Assembly (NCBI GenBank): GCA_964492845.1
Contig: CAZBMZ010000009.1
Location: 62,001-126,000, forward strand
Length of the DNA stretch: 64,000 bases
From: JADJPF01 sp964492845
GTDB lineage: Bacteria > Acidobacteriota > Blastocatellia > Chloracidobacteriales > JADJPF01
Reading direction: 5' to 3'
In this document: piece after piece, positions 25,530 through 34,343 of the stretch
Layout of the letters: every line of letters begins with the position of its first letter
How positions within the stretch are numbered: the stretch's first letter is position 1
Made by a program: the position numbers and the translations under genes
Notes under the pieces: generated by a model
The model's database searches: none
What the model was told of the DNA's origin: nothing
Seen by the model: the letters and a program-made list of their open reading frames with translations, nothing else

Positions 25530-26567
25530 TTATTTAGCTCTATAATTGAGCGACTTAAATAAATCTATGGCTCGGTTAATGTTTTGCTTAGTAATGTTTA
25601 TTTCTACTTGAAATTGAGCAAATTTTACTAAATCACAATTTGTTAAAATCTGCTCAAAAGTATTTTTAATAATATTTGGAACCGACCTTTTTTCAAAAAG
25701 TGTTAAAAGTTCTGTAGTAGTATATTCTTGGCTTGCTACACCATAACGTTTAACTGCATAGGAAAGCATAATTTCTGCTAGTTTTACATGAAAAGCCTTT
25801 ATATCCCTATAAATTAAGTCTGTTTCTAACAATGCTTTTAGCTTATTAATTATTTCATCTTCTAAGGACTCAGGTTTTAGGATAGCTTGTAGTTCATTGT
25901 TTACCTGTGGAGGAAAAAATCTTTGCCAATAAAGCATTACCAATTTATTAAAATAAGGGTCTAAAAGGCGAAAAGTAAGATAAAAAGCTGTTGCAGTAAT
26001 TAGCAAGCTAATAAATAAAGGTTCTAACCATCCATTACTTGGAGCAGATTGTATTAGTTTTACATCCTTAATTTGTTTTTCTTCAGCTTTGATTAGGGCT
26101 TGAACTTCAATTTCTAAAGGACTACTTTGCAACTGTTCATTATAATTACTTACGGCAACTAAAGGAGGGATAGAGATGTTGCCAGTTTGAAAAGCTATTA
26201 ATTTAACTTCAATTTGTGTTCTTGCTACAAATCCATCTAAAATTTTTGTTTCTTTTACAGCATCTCCCACAATTTCAAAAGCTTTTAATTTATCTTTATC
26301 TAGTTTTAGCTCAAATTCTTCACCAACATTATGTAAAACTATTGCTACTAGTTTTAAGTGATCGCCGATTAAAATTCGTTCATTTTCACCTTTTTCATAA
26401 ACTATTCTTACATCAATAGCCTTATTTCGTTGGGAAAAAGAGCTAATTGCTAACATAGCAATTACACTAAAAACTAAGCTTAACTGGCAAAAAGTCTTAA
26501 ATAGTTTTAAGTAATATTTAGTTTTTAAATTGTTGATTGTTGGTAACTTCGTCATGCTGCTTAGCAT
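25530..26567 (-). CDS. BatD-like membrane protein with two membrane segments
   Basis: 345 residues. An N-terminal hydrophobic segment (residues ~30-48) is followed by a beta-rich extracytoplasmic region (about 50-180). A transmembrane helix near 190-206 (PLFISLLITATAFYLTFRLL) leads to a helical cytoplasmic tail of about 135 residues. Position first in the VWA/MoxR operon and this topology suggest a BatD or DUF4381-like partner. Sequence evidence for the exact family is weak. Confidence 0.65.
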   Translation of the reverse strand: MLSSMTKLPTINNLKTKYYLKLFKTFCQLSLVFSVIAMLAISSFSQRNKAIDVRIVYEKGENERILIGDHLKLVAIVLHNVGEEFELKLDKDKLKAFEIVGDAVKETKILDGFVARTQIEVKLIAFQTGNISIPPLVAVSNYNEQLQSSPLEIEVQALIKAEEKQIKDVKLIQSAPSNGWLEPLFISLLITATAFYLTFRLLDPYFNKLVMLYWQRFFPPQVNNELQAILKPESLEDEIINKLKALLETDLIYRDIKAFHVKLAEIMLSYAVKRYGVASQEYTTTELLTLFEKRSVPNIIKNTFEQILTNCDLVKFAQFQVEINITKQNINRAIDLFKSLNYRAK

Positions 26568-26697
26568 TATCCAAATAGCTTGGCTTGGAGGCTAGCACTT
26601 TTCGCTTGATTGTTTGCAATAATGATAGCGGATTAATAAATTTAGATAAAAATAGGTAATAAAAAACAAAGACTAGAAGTAACTTTCTGTAAGTAAA

Positions 26698-26738
26698 AAT
26701 TTAACCACTATAAACCCAAGATTTATAGTGGTTAAATT
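26698..26738 (-). terminator. Terminator of the FGE-sulfatase gene
   Basis: Perfect 17-bp inverted repeat (arms 26698-26714 and 26722-26738, core AACCACTATAAA / TTTATAGTGGTT) with a 7-base loop. Read on the minus strand it is followed by ATTTTTACTT. It lies just after the stop of the 26741-27871 gene and before the BatD-like gene. Confidence 0.85.
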
Positions 26739-26740
26739 AA

Positions 26741-27871
26741 TTAATTAATAACTCGTACTACTCTAAAACCTAATGAGGATGATTTATAAGCACCATGCTG
26801 ATTTTTGCGAAAAGTAATACCGCAATAATTTTCTGTACTCATCCACCCGCTACCACGTACTACTTTAGCATTACCTTGAACAATACATATTGGATCTTTA
26901 GCAGGACTTTCTTTATAAAAATCAGATTTGAAGCCATCAAAACACCATTCTGCAACATTACCAACTACATCATATAAACCAAATTTGTTAGGTTCATAAC
27001 TACCAACAGGTTTTAAGAAGTCTAAAATAGGCTCAGCATAAGCCTTTCGGCTATCATCATAAGCATAGTTAGCTTTACTAACTTCTAATTGATTTCCCCA
27101 AGGATAAGTTTGATTTGTTCCACCACGAGCAGCATATTCCCATTCTGCTTCTGTTGGCAGTCTGTAATTTTGTTTGGTTACACTAGAAAGCCAATTACAA
27201 TAAGCCATTGCATCTTTATAAGTAATATACACTACTGGATATTTGCCTCGGCCATTGATTGCATAGCTTTTCCAGCTTTGCTCTGCACCTTCTTCTTCCG
27301 CAAAAGTTTTATAATTTGTTGCTTTAACAAAAATACGGAATTGATGATTAGTAATTTCATGTTTACTAATTTCAAAGGCAGACAAAGAAACTTCATGTAT
27401 AGGCGATTCATTTTCCTGTCCATCGGTTGAACCCATTGCAAAAGTGCCGGCTGCAATCTTAACCACTTCTGGAAATTCTGGGCCTGGGTCTTTTTCTATT
27501 TCTACTATTTCTTTAGGTGGGTTAGTAGGTTTATCTTTTCGATCTTTACTATTATTTTTATGAGGAATTGGACTAACCTTTTCTGGTGCAGCAGGGCCAA
27601 TACGAATTAAAGTTTCTGTTTTAGTTTTAATTTCTGGTCGAACATCAGTAATAGTTTTACCAACATCATCTAAATTTTTACCTCCACTAGAGGGTTTACT
27701 AGATGTGCCAGTATCATCTAAGCTTTTACCAACGGACTTCTTTGGTTTTTTCTCTTGATTACTTGGACTAACTTCTTCACCATCTAATGATTTTTGTGCC
27801 ATTGCATTAGCGGTAGGAAAAAGTAAAGTGACTAATATTAGGCAAAAAGAGAACTTTATTATTTTGTTCAA
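26741..27871 (-). CDS. Exported FGE-sulfatase (SUMF1-like) domain protein
   Basis: 376 residues. A signal peptide (FSFCLILVTLLFPTANAMA) is followed by a low-complexity Lys/Ser/Pro region with three K-(S/N)-LD(D/G) repeats (residues 28-75). The FGE-sulfatase domain covers ~135-375: VKIAAGTFAMGST, YRLPTEAEWEYAARGG, GLYDVVGNVAEW and KVVRGSGW, ending GFRVVRV. Such domains form C-type-lectin-like folds; only some generate formylglycine or act in other modifications. The start is TTG at 27871, with GGAGGT eight bases upstream. No sulfatase gene is nearby. Confidence 0.88.
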   Translation of the reverse strand: MNKIIKFSFCLILVTLLFPTANAMAQKSLDGEEVSPSNQEKKPKKSVGKSLDDTGTSSKPSSGGKNLDDVGKTITDVRPEIKTKTETLIRIGPAAPEKVSPIPHKNNSKDRKDKPTNPPKEIVEIEKDPGPEFPEVVKIAAGTFAMGSTDGQENESPIHEVSLSAFEISKHEITNHQFRIFVKATNYKTFAEEEGAEQSWKSYAINGRGKYPVVYITYKDAMAYCNWLSSVTKQNYRLPTEAEWEYAARGGTNQTYPWGNQLEVSKANYAYDDSRKAYAEPILDFLKPVGSYEPNKFGLYDVVGNVAEWCFDGFKSDFYKESPAKDPICIVQGNAKVVRGSGWMSTENYCGITFRKNQHGAYKSSSLGFRVVRVIN

Positions 27872-28240
27872 GTCTTTTTACCTCCTCTCACCAATATGCA
27901 AAAAATTATGGTTATATAGCTTAAACTTAGCAGCCAGTTAGCAAAAAGGCAACCTAGAAAAGTTGAAGATCTAAAACAAATATTTTTTGCTAACTATTTG
28001 AGATCACTTTGTTTTTGTTTCTAATGTAATAAACTTAAATATTCTTTGTAACAAAATTATTAAACCTAAAATAGCTAAAGAAACTATTCTAAAATAAATA
28101 ATTTATATCCTCGGGTAACTTCCTAGAAAAATTATCTTAAAATAATGTGTTTCTTTTTTTTAGCTAAGGTAATAAAATCAAAACAAGTTCTTGGCATCCT
28201 AAACCTTTAATTTTTAACCTTTGCATAAAGGAGTATTTGT
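27872..28240. other. 369-base divergent intergenic region
   Basis: A very AT-rich stretch between the FGE-sulfatase gene (minus) and the DUF5684 gene (plus). It must contain promoters for both, but I saw no strong hexamer pair, hairpin, small ORF or RNA-like structure. Confidence 0.5.
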
Positions 28241-28624
28241 ATGGAAAGTGATAGTGGTGCAGTAGGTGGATTGATAGCTGGTTTATTTGGATTAGTGTTT
28301 GCCGTAGTTGCACTAGCATTGGCTGTTGTGATGATAGCTTCTATGTGGAAGATATTTGACAAAGCAGGTAAGCCTGGTTGGGCAGCAATTATTCCTATCT
28401 ATAACATAATTGTTTTACTAGAAATAATTGAAAAGCCCATTTGGTGGATAGTTCTTTTCTTCCTACCATTCGTTAATGTTATTGCTGCTGTGCTAATAGA
28501 TATAGAATTAGCCAAAAAATTTGGTAAAGACGCGCTTTTTGGAATAGGACTACTATTATTACCTATAGTTTTCTTCCCTATTTTAGCTTTTGGTAGCGCA
28601 CGTTATAAAACATCTTACTACTAA
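28241..28624 (+). CDS. DUF5684 family membrane protein
   Basis: 127 residues. Three or four hydrophobic segments surround the family motif WKIFDKAGKPGWAAIIPIYNIIVLLEI (residues 36-62), and the end has LAKKFGKDALFGIGLLLLPIVFFPILAFG. The family is small, membrane-integral and of unknown function. AAGGAG precedes the ATG at 28241. It is transcribed alone and converges on nuoA. Confidence 0.85.
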   Translation: MESDSGAVGGLIAGLFGLVFAVVALALAVVMIASMWKIFDKAGKPGWAAIIPIYNIIVLLEIIEKPIWWIVLFFLPFVNVIAAVLIDIELAKKFGKDALFGIGLLLLPIVFFPILAFGSARYKTSYY

Positions 28625-28650
28625 AAAATTTTTTGTGAGATCATAAGATC

Positions 28651-28690
28651 AAAAGGTGCTTTAGCTTAAACCCATTCTAAAGCACCTTTT
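28651..28690. terminator. Bidirectional terminator overlapping the end of nuoA
   Basis: Perfect 14-bp inverted repeat AAAAGGTGCTTTAG (28651-28664) / CTAAAGCACCTTTT (28677-28690), 12-base loop. The right arm is inside the last codons of nuoA, so the hairpin for the DUF5684 transcript is partly made from coding sequence of the convergent gene. Runs of T flank it on both strands. Confidence 0.8.
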
Positions 28691-29082
28691 TTCCATGCAT
28701 AGTAATAACCTACAATTAGAATCCCTAGAAAAATTAGTATCTCAATTAACCCAAAAATAGCTAACTTGTCATAAATAATTGCCCAGGGAAATAGAAATAT
28801 TGTCTCTACATCAAAAATCAAAAAAAGCATTGCAATCAAATAATAACGCACCGAATAACGTTCTCTAGCATCCCCAATAGGATCATTACCACATTCATAA
28901 GCCGTTAGCTTTGCAGTATCAAAAACTGTTCGACGTAAAAAGCTAGAAATAGTTAAAGCTATTACAGGAAAAGCAATGGCTATCAATAGTAGTAAAACAA
29001 TTGGAAGATAATTAACTATTGGGCTGGCTTCTAATGTTAATTGTTGTGTATTTTCTACTTGTAGCAAAAAAGTTTGTAACAT
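28666..29082 (-). CDS. nuoA: NADH-quinone oxidoreductase subunit A
   Basis: 138 residues with three transmembrane helices. The conserved NuoA core is present: AYECGNDPIGDARERYSVRYYLIAM (residues ~62-86), with the loop Cys, then LFLIFDVETIFLFPWAI. It is an inner-membrane subunit of respiratory complex I near the quinone site. The usual neighbours nuoB-nuoN are absent from this window, so the gene stands apart from the rest of the complex I cluster. Confidence 0.95.
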   Translation of the reverse strand: MLQTFLLQVENTQQLTLEASPIVNYLPIVLLLLIAIAFPVIALTISSFLRRTVFDTAKLTAYECGNDPIGDARERYSVRYYLIAMLFLIFDVETIFLFPWAIIYDKLAIFGLIEILIFLGILIVGYYYAWKKGALEWV

Positions 29083-29097
29083 AGCTTTTTATAACGA

Positions 29098-29129
29098 AAT
29101 AGGGCAAGATTTTTAGTTCTTGCCCTATT
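29098..29129 (-). terminator. Hairpin after the M28 peptidase gene
   Basis: Perfect 12-bp inverted repeat AATAGGGCAAGA (29098-29109) / TCTTGCCCTATT (29118-29129), 8-base loop, just downstream of the peptidase stop on the minus strand. The T-tract after it is weak, so termination may be partial and allow some read-through into nuoA. Confidence 0.65.
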
Positions 29130-29143
29130 GGAATAATACTTAT

Positions 29144-31027
29144 TTATTGTCTTGGTGTAGGTGTAAGTTGTAAAGTTACTTTTTGTCCATCACGTAAAAC
29201 TATTACTTCTACTGTTTCATTAGGCTTCATTTCTTGTAAAACATAAGTGTAGTCATAAACACTTTTAATTGTTTTACCTGCAAGACCTATAATAACATCC
29301 CCGCCCTTTAGACCTGCTTTTTCTGCTGGGCTAGAGGGGCGTACACCAGAGAGTTTTACACCTTCAAGGTTTTCTGCATATTCTGGCACTGAACCAACAT
29401 ACACTCTAAAACTGCTATTCATTTGCCGACGTTGGCCTTCAACTTTAGCTCGTGTAAACTCAACTTTTTCATCTTGAATAAGTAATTTTCTAGTAATATC
29501 ACTAACTAATGTTACTATTGCTTGTTCACTAACAACATTAATTCGATCTGCTGTGTCTGTAGGCTTATGATAATCATCGTGTACACCAGTAAAGAAAAAT
29601 AGCACAGGAATATCTTTTCCATAAAATGAAGAGTGATCACTTGGCCCATAACCATCTTCTTGTAATTTAAGTACAAAGCCACGTGTTTGATTTAACTCTT
29701 CAACCATAGGTTTCCATTGAGGAGAAGTTCCTATTCCGCCAACCACTAAACTATCACTTTTCATTCGGCCAATCATATCCATATTAAGCATTGCTACAGT
29801 TTGATTAAGTGGGAAAAGAGGTTGTTTATTTACATAATGAGAAGAGCCTAGTAATCCTAGTTCTTCACCAGAAAACGCAGCAAAAACAACGCTACGACGT
29901 AAGGATTGACGACTTTCGCCTAAAACGCGGGCTAGTTCTAAAAGTCCTGCAACACCTGAAGCGTTATCATCTGCACCATGATGGATTCCTTCACCTGTTA
30001 CGGCTAAAGATTCTGCTCCGCCCATACCTAAATGGTCATAATGTGCGCCAAGAACTACACCTTGTTGTTTTAGCTTTTCGTCTGCACCTTCAAGCAAACC
30101 AACTACATTATAAGTTTTCTTTACTTCACGAATAACTTCAGTATTAATTGCTAAAGAAGTTTTATCTAGTGCTAAGGTTTCTCCTAAACCTTTTTCAGTG
30201 CTAAGTTTTTGTAGTTGATCTAGGGTTTTTCCTGCGCTTTTTAGTAGCTCATTAGCAGTTATTTTACTGACTTTTAGAGCAATAATTCCTGAGTCTGAAT
30301 AATTTCCATCATCTCTGCTACGAGAATCTTTTAAGCTATCTGCTTCAGTAATAAAAATAACTGCTTTAGCACCTTTTTCACGAGCAGTTAAAGCTTTTCG
30401 TCGCGCTGATAAGTAATCAGCAAACTTTCCATTTATATTGCTACCATCTGGACTAAATGGAAGTAGGAGAACAATTTTGTCTTTGACATCTATTTTTGCA
30501 TAATCATCATAATTAATTGATGGTGCGCTAATACCATAACCGGCTAGCACTACTTGAGCATCAGCCAACCCACTAGCAGAAAAATTAAAGGCTTGAAAAT
30601 CTTGTCCTGCCTTAAAATCAGTGCTGCCAGCATCATTTTTAGATTTTAAGCTAGTTTTTTCTCCATGTTTTACACCTGCAATAAACTCAAATTCTTGGAA
30701 AAAACTATCTCCATTAGCAGGCTTTAGTCCATATTTCTTAAACTGACTAACAATATAATCTGCTGCTTTTTCACAACCAACCGTTCCTGAACGTCGGCCT
30801 TGTAGCTCCTCTGAAGCTAAATATTTTATATGTTTGCTAATTTCCTCTGTTGAAACAACTGGTGCAACTGTGCTAGCTACAGCTTTATCATTGCTTTTAT
30901 CGTCATTATTTGCACTACTTACCCAACCACTAACTAAAGTGCAAAAACTAATAGCTAGAATTGTTACCCAAATAAAAGCAACTCGTTTTGAAAAAAATCT
31001 CTTAAAATAGGAAGTCTGATTAGACAT
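29144..31027 (-). CDS. Exported M28 metallopeptidase with PA and PDZ domains
   Basis: 627 residues. A signal anchor (residues ~13-33) is followed by a PA domain insertion around 150-235, then the zinc aminopeptidase domain: GAHYDHLG and HHGADDNASGVAGLLELA (metal ligands), EELGLLGS (catalytic Glu) and HKPTDTADRI. A PDZ domain forms the last ~90 residues (VRPSSPAEKAGLKGGDVIIGLAG). Such enzymes degrade peptides in the periplasm or outside the cell. The PA and PDZ parts probably help substrate binding. The ATG at 31027 follows AGGAGAAATTTTT. Confidence 0.93.
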   Translation of the reverse strand: MSNQTSYFKRFFSKRVAFIWVTILAISFCTLVSGWVSSANNDDKSNDKAVASTVAPVVSTEEISKHIKYLASEELQGRRSGTVGCEKAADYIVSQFKKYGLKPANGDSFFQEFEFIAGVKHGEKTSLKSKNDAGSTDFKAGQDFQAFNFSASGLADAQVVLAGYGISAPSINYDDYAKIDVKDKIVLLLPFSPDGSNINGKFADYLSARRKALTAREKGAKAVIFITEADSLKDSRSRDDGNYSDSGIIALKVSKITANELLKSAGKTLDQLQKLSTEKGLGETLALDKTSLAINTEVIREVKKTYNVVGLLEGADEKLKQQGVVLGAHYDHLGMGGAESLAVTGEGIHHGADDNASGVAGLLELARVLGESRQSLRRSVVFAAFSGEELGLLGSSHYVNKQPLFPLNQTVAMLNMDMIGRMKSDSLVVGGIGTSPQWKPMVEELNQTRGFVLKLQEDGYGPSDHSSFYGKDIPVLFFFTGVHDDYHKPTDTADRINVVSEQAIVTLVSDITRKLLIQDEKVEFTRAKVEGQRRQMNSSFRVYVGSVPEYAENLEGVKLSGVRPSSPAEKAGLKGGDVIIGLAGKTIKSVYDYTYVLQEMKPNETVEVIVLRDGQKVTLQLTPTPRQ

Positions 31028-31360
31028 AAAAATTTCTCCTAGAAAACATATCTAAATTATTATGATTGCAGGACTAGAAAATAATATTTTTGATGATACT
31101 TCATAGGAAAAACTTGTCAATGCTAGGTCTGAAGATGAAGGATAAATTTTGCTGATGGGTTTTGGGAAAAATTTTTGTAGGTTAATTTAGTAGCTTTTGT
31201 TGTGATAGGGGTTTTTGGACGCTCTAGCTAGGGTTTTCCTTAATACTTTTAATATTTTTCTAAAGCGTCCCTTTTCCTAGTAACTATGATATTTATTATG
31301 AATTAATATAAAGACTCCTACCCCTTGTATTATCACTTATAACTAGCTACTCAATTGTGC
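31028..31360. other. 333-base intergenic region
   Basis: Lies between the LuxR-type gene and the M28 gene, both on the minus strand. It presumably holds the M28 promoter. The words GGACGCT (31217-31223) and AGCGTCC (31264-31270) are complementary but 40 bases apart, so a terminator for the LuxR-type gene is uncertain. No gene seen. Confidence 0.5.
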
Positions 31361-31606
31361 TTACTGATTAGCACGGTAAACTGGTTGTGCAAGTCCTGCT
31401 CCTACAGCATAACGAACTAATTCTGCAAGTGTATGAATGTCTAACTTTTTCTTGATGTTTTCTCTATGTGCTTCTGCTGTTTTGTGGCTGATGTTTAGCC
31501 GAGTACCAATTTCTTTACTTGTTGCACCACTAGCAATTAGTTCTAATACTTCGCGTTCACGATTTGTTAGGTTAACGTTGTATATTCCATAATTTACTTT
31601 TGACAT
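31361..31606 (-). CDS. Stand-alone LuxR/GerE-type HTH regulator
   Basis: 81 residues, almost only the HTH domain: LTNREREVLELIASGATSKEIG and TRLNISHKTAEAHRENIKKK, followed by LDIHTLAELVRYAV. No receiver or ligand-binding domain is attached, unlike most LuxR/NarL regulators. AAGGAG precedes the ATG. It lies 217 bases downstream of the E1-like gene and could be part of, or regulate, that locus. An inverted repeat TGTCA-N6-TGACA sits 39 bases upstream of its start. Confidence 0.88.
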   Translation of the reverse strand: MSKVNYGIYNVNLTNREREVLELIASGATSKEIGTRLNISHKTAEAHRENIKKKLDIHTLAELVRYAVGAGLAQPVYRANQ

Positions 31607-31644
31607 AATTCTTAAACTCCTTAGTGAATCTTAAATCTTTTTTT

Positions 31645-31660
31645 TGTCATTTTTCTGACA
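31645..31660. promoter_or_regulatory. TGTCA-N6-TGACA dyad upstream of LuxR-type gene
   Basis: Five-base inverted repeat TGTCA (31645-31649) / TGACA (31656-31660) in the leader of the HTH gene. It could be an operator for autoregulation. No T-tract lies downstream on the minus strand, so it does not look like a terminator. Confidence 0.35.
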
Positions 31661-31823
31661 TAGCTAGGATAACACTATAGGCGTAAATAACTAATAAACT
31701 TGACATTAAAGATTCATTAAAGCTTTTACGCTAATAACCTAGGTAGATCATTGCATTAAATTAACTCCTTTTAACCAATAAATTCCAAGGAATCTAATAA
31801 CTAAGTTGTTTCCATTAATAAGT

Positions 31824-33395
31824 TTAAGAAATCTGTACCGCTACATCTAATTTCCGGCCACAATCCCAACATTCAATATAATTTCCCCGTCCAGCAATAT
31901 CCGTTAAGCCAAAAAGTTTTACTTCCCCAGGTATTTTAATATTGTAGGCCCATTGATCCTTCTGCTTTTCTGACGTGTTACCACCTAAGAAAAACGTCAT
32001 ATCTTCAGCTAAAGCCCTTTCTAACCAAGGGTTTGCTGCTAAATTTAGTAATCCATAAGCAAGATGTGTTGCAAGATCTGAGGCTCGGCTAGTTTCAACT
32101 CTAGTTGCTGGTTCAGCCATCAAATCATGTTCTGAGCTAACATAGCGAGCGCGTTGTTCTGCCGTGAAACTTGGAGTTGCACCTAAATAAAGATGTCCTC
32201 TAATGCAGCCAAAACAAGGCGACGTTTTGTTAGCAATAACAATTGCTTCAAAAAACCTGGCTCTTGCATAGCAACTTACTATTATTTGTGGAATTTCTTT
32301 TTCTCTTAAAGTTTGAGAAATAATGCGATCTATTGCAGTTCCTGTAGCAAGAATTGCAATATCTGGAGAATACTTATCTATTAACTGTTCTAACGCTAAA
32401 GTACTATCATTTTCTGGTGAAATAGCTTTTCCATAGGTAAAAAACTTTTGTTCGTTATCAAAACTATCATTTATTTTTAAGCAATTTGTTAATTGTTTTA
32501 CACAAGCAACTACTTTAGGCATAGCTACTTGATCTAGTCGGTAAATTTGACGAATTGGATTAGTTGCTTCTACAGTTTCACCATCAACTAAAACTAAATT
32601 TGCTCCAAGTTGAGCTAAATTTTCTGCAATAACACTTCCTAAACTGCCTAAACCAACAATTAAACAAGTTTTCCCTCTTAAACTAGAGCTATTTATTGTT
32701 TGTTTATGTGCTAATAAATTTCTTAGCAAACTGGGTAAAGCCTCTAGTTCTACTGGCTGCACTGTCCAAGGCCAACTTGAATGTCCTACTAACAAACATT
32801 TATGGTTATTTACTATATTTTCAATATCTTCCCGAATATATTTTGTTTTAGCTAAGAGTAATCCTTTAGCATAGTTTGCTACTATGTTGTTTAAGTGAAG
32901 TTTAGCTAAAAAATCATCATTTTGTTGGCTAACTGCTTGGTCAAATAAGGACTTTGGCAATTCAACCAGTCTATTTGGCAAAAGAAAAAATACTAAGCCA
33001 CTACTATTAATTAGGCAGTAAAAAATTGCTGCTTTCTGGTACTTAACTACTAGTTCTTTTACTAGCGAATAGGTTTGATAGTCACCTGTAGCTATTATTA
33101 AATCTATATCTTGCTCTTGTGCCTGAGAAACAATTTTGGCTTGGATATTTAACTCTAGGCGATCAGATAATTTTTCTATTGTGCTAAAAAATAACTCTTT
33201 TGAACTATCAGGCTTTTGCTCAACAAATAGCTGACTATATCGGGTAACACCACAGGAAATAAAATATTCCATCAAAGCCGGATCTTTAAAATCGCCTACA
33301 AACATTATTTGTTTATTAAACAGAGCATCTCCAACAATAGGCTTAATTCTAGCAAAAAGCTCTACAGTGTTATTTTGGTCTAACATAGTGGGCAT
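31824..33395 (-). CDS. E1/ThiF-like adenylating enzyme with a degenerate first module
   Basis: 523 residues. An active-looking ThiF module covers ~235-400: GLGSLG (248-253) nucleotide loop, VDGE (D271), N279 with RQ at 282-283 and K294, the residues E1 enzymes use to bind ATP. C375 in VSCYAR is a candidate catalytic Cys. C394xxC397 and C509xxC512 look like a zinc site. Residues ~28-140 resemble a second Rossmann module but have GDFKDP at 34-39 instead of GxGxxG, and then an E1-like IIATGDY. This resembles the inactive/active pairing of eukaryotic E1. It is the last gene in the operon, and the start at 33395 overlaps the JAB gene by 26 bases. Confidence 0.85.
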   Translation of the reverse strand: MPTMLDQNNTVELFARIKPIVGDALFNKQIMFVGDFKDPALMEYFISCGVTRYSQLFVEQKPDSSKELFFSTIEKLSDRLELNIQAKIVSQAQEQDIDLIIATGDYQTYSLVKELVVKYQKAAIFYCLINSSGLVFFLLPNRLVELPKSLFDQAVSQQNDDFLAKLHLNNIVANYAKGLLLAKTKYIREDIENIVNNHKCLLVGHSSWPWTVQPVELEALPSLLRNLLAHKQTINSSSLRGKTCLIVGLGSLGSVIAENLAQLGANLVLVDGETVEATNPIRQIYRLDQVAMPKVVACVKQLTNCLKINDSFDNEQKFFTYGKAISPENDSTLALEQLIDKYSPDIAILATGTAIDRIISQTLREKEIPQIIVSCYARARFFEAIVIANKTSPCFGCIRGHLYLGATPSFTAEQRARYVSSEHDLMAEPATRVETSRASDLATHLAYGLLNLAANPWLERALAEDMTFFLGGNTSEKQKDQWAYNIKIPGEVKLFGLTDIAGRGNYIECWDCGRKLDVAVQIS

Positions 33396-34314
33396 TGTTA
33401 ACTTCTCCTAAGTTATAATTTTTATAGGCACGTCCACAATTCCAAAACTCTGCTTGTCCTGCTTGTTTTGTGACTAATGAAATAGGTTGTTTTATAGCCT
33501 GTTGACTAGGAAATCTTGGTGGTAACATTACCAAAGTAGCATTTTCTGGATTGTCCTTAATTAAAAAAGATGTCCAACCTCCGGGCCAGCGTTCATGCTC
33601 AATTAGTCGATCTGCTAAAAAAGCTTTTTGTAGACTTTCCCAAGTGTTGCCCTGTCGGGATTGATAAAAAGGTGTGAAATGTTGGCTATAATAAGATATT
33701 TCAGCAAAACCTAAGTTTTGGACTTTCTCATTTTCATCTAAAGCAAAACAACAGGCCCGCCAAGCATATTGATTATAAATACTTTGCAGCACCATATCTT
33801 TTTGAGAAGGTTCTTGAACAATAATTAATGCAAGGCTAAAACGAAACCCTAAAAGCTCTTCATTTTTTCGCTTATATGGTCGCATATGATGTTCAATGTC
33901 TGTTGAAGATGGCGAAGTTGTACCAACAGCAAAAGGATGAGAATGTCCCGGACATAAAAAATAAAGCTGTGGTTGCAATTTTATTTCTTGCTCAATTGCT
34001 TTAGTAAAAACTTCCTGCATTGTGCTTTCTGTTTCATTTGAAGAAGAAAAACTAGCTGAATAAGCTGTATAATTAGCGTATTTTTCTGGCGGAATAAATA
34101 CATTGCCAACAGAAAATTGCTCTATATCCATTAAATCAATTGTGTCAAATGGCGTTAAGGGTCGGTTTTTGCGTAAAGAAATTGCAGTTAAGGGATAAAA
34201 TACACATTCTAAAGGAGATGAACCTAAATTTTTACCCTTAATTGCCCATTTAGCTACTTCAGCAGTAATATTTTTCCAAACAGTAGGTTCAATTATTACT
34301 TTTGGTAATTTCAT
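33370..34314 (-). CDS. JAB/MPN (JAMM) metallo-isopeptidase-like protein
   Basis: 314 residues. The JAMM motif is complete: E36, then H124-S-H126-P and S136-x-x-D139, the Zn-binding and catalytic set of deubiquitinase-type proteases. In bacterial operons with E1 and E2, JAB proteins trim or remove ubiquitin-like modifiers. About 170 residues after the motif are unrecognised; they hold SLALIIV strands, an aromatic segment and a single CGR near residue 293. AGGAG precedes the ATG. It lies between the E2-like and E1-like genes. Confidence 0.87.
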   Translation of the reverse strand: MKLPKVIIEPTVWKNITAEVAKWAIKGKNLGSSPLECVFYPLTAISLRKNRPLTPFDTIDLMDIEQFSVGNVFIPPEKYANYTAYSASFSSSNETESTMQEVFTKAIEQEIKLQPQLYFLCPGHSHPFAVGTTSPSSTDIEHHMRPYKRKNEELLGFRFSLALIIVQEPSQKDMVLQSIYNQYAWRACCFALDENEKVQNLGFAEISYYSQHFTPFYQSRQGNTWESLQKAFLADRLIEHERWPGGWTSFLIKDNPENATLVMLPPRFPSQQAIKQPISLVTKQAGQAEFWNCGRAYKNYNLGEVNNAHYVRPK

Positions 34315-34343
34315 AATTATCTTACTCCTGCTAATTTGCTAAA

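Noticed and set aside
27089..27456. ORFs on both strands inside the FGE-sulfatase gene
   Set aside because: They overlap the clear FGE domain in other frames and have no signal of their own.
29809..30135. 108-residue plus-strand ORF inside the M28 peptidase
   Set aside because: It is an antisense shadow of a strongly supported gene with low-complexity His/Leu-rich composition.
31217..31270. GGACGCT / AGCGTCC as a terminator for the LuxR-type gene
   Set aside because: The arms are 40 bases apart, so the loop is too large for a convincing intrinsic terminator.
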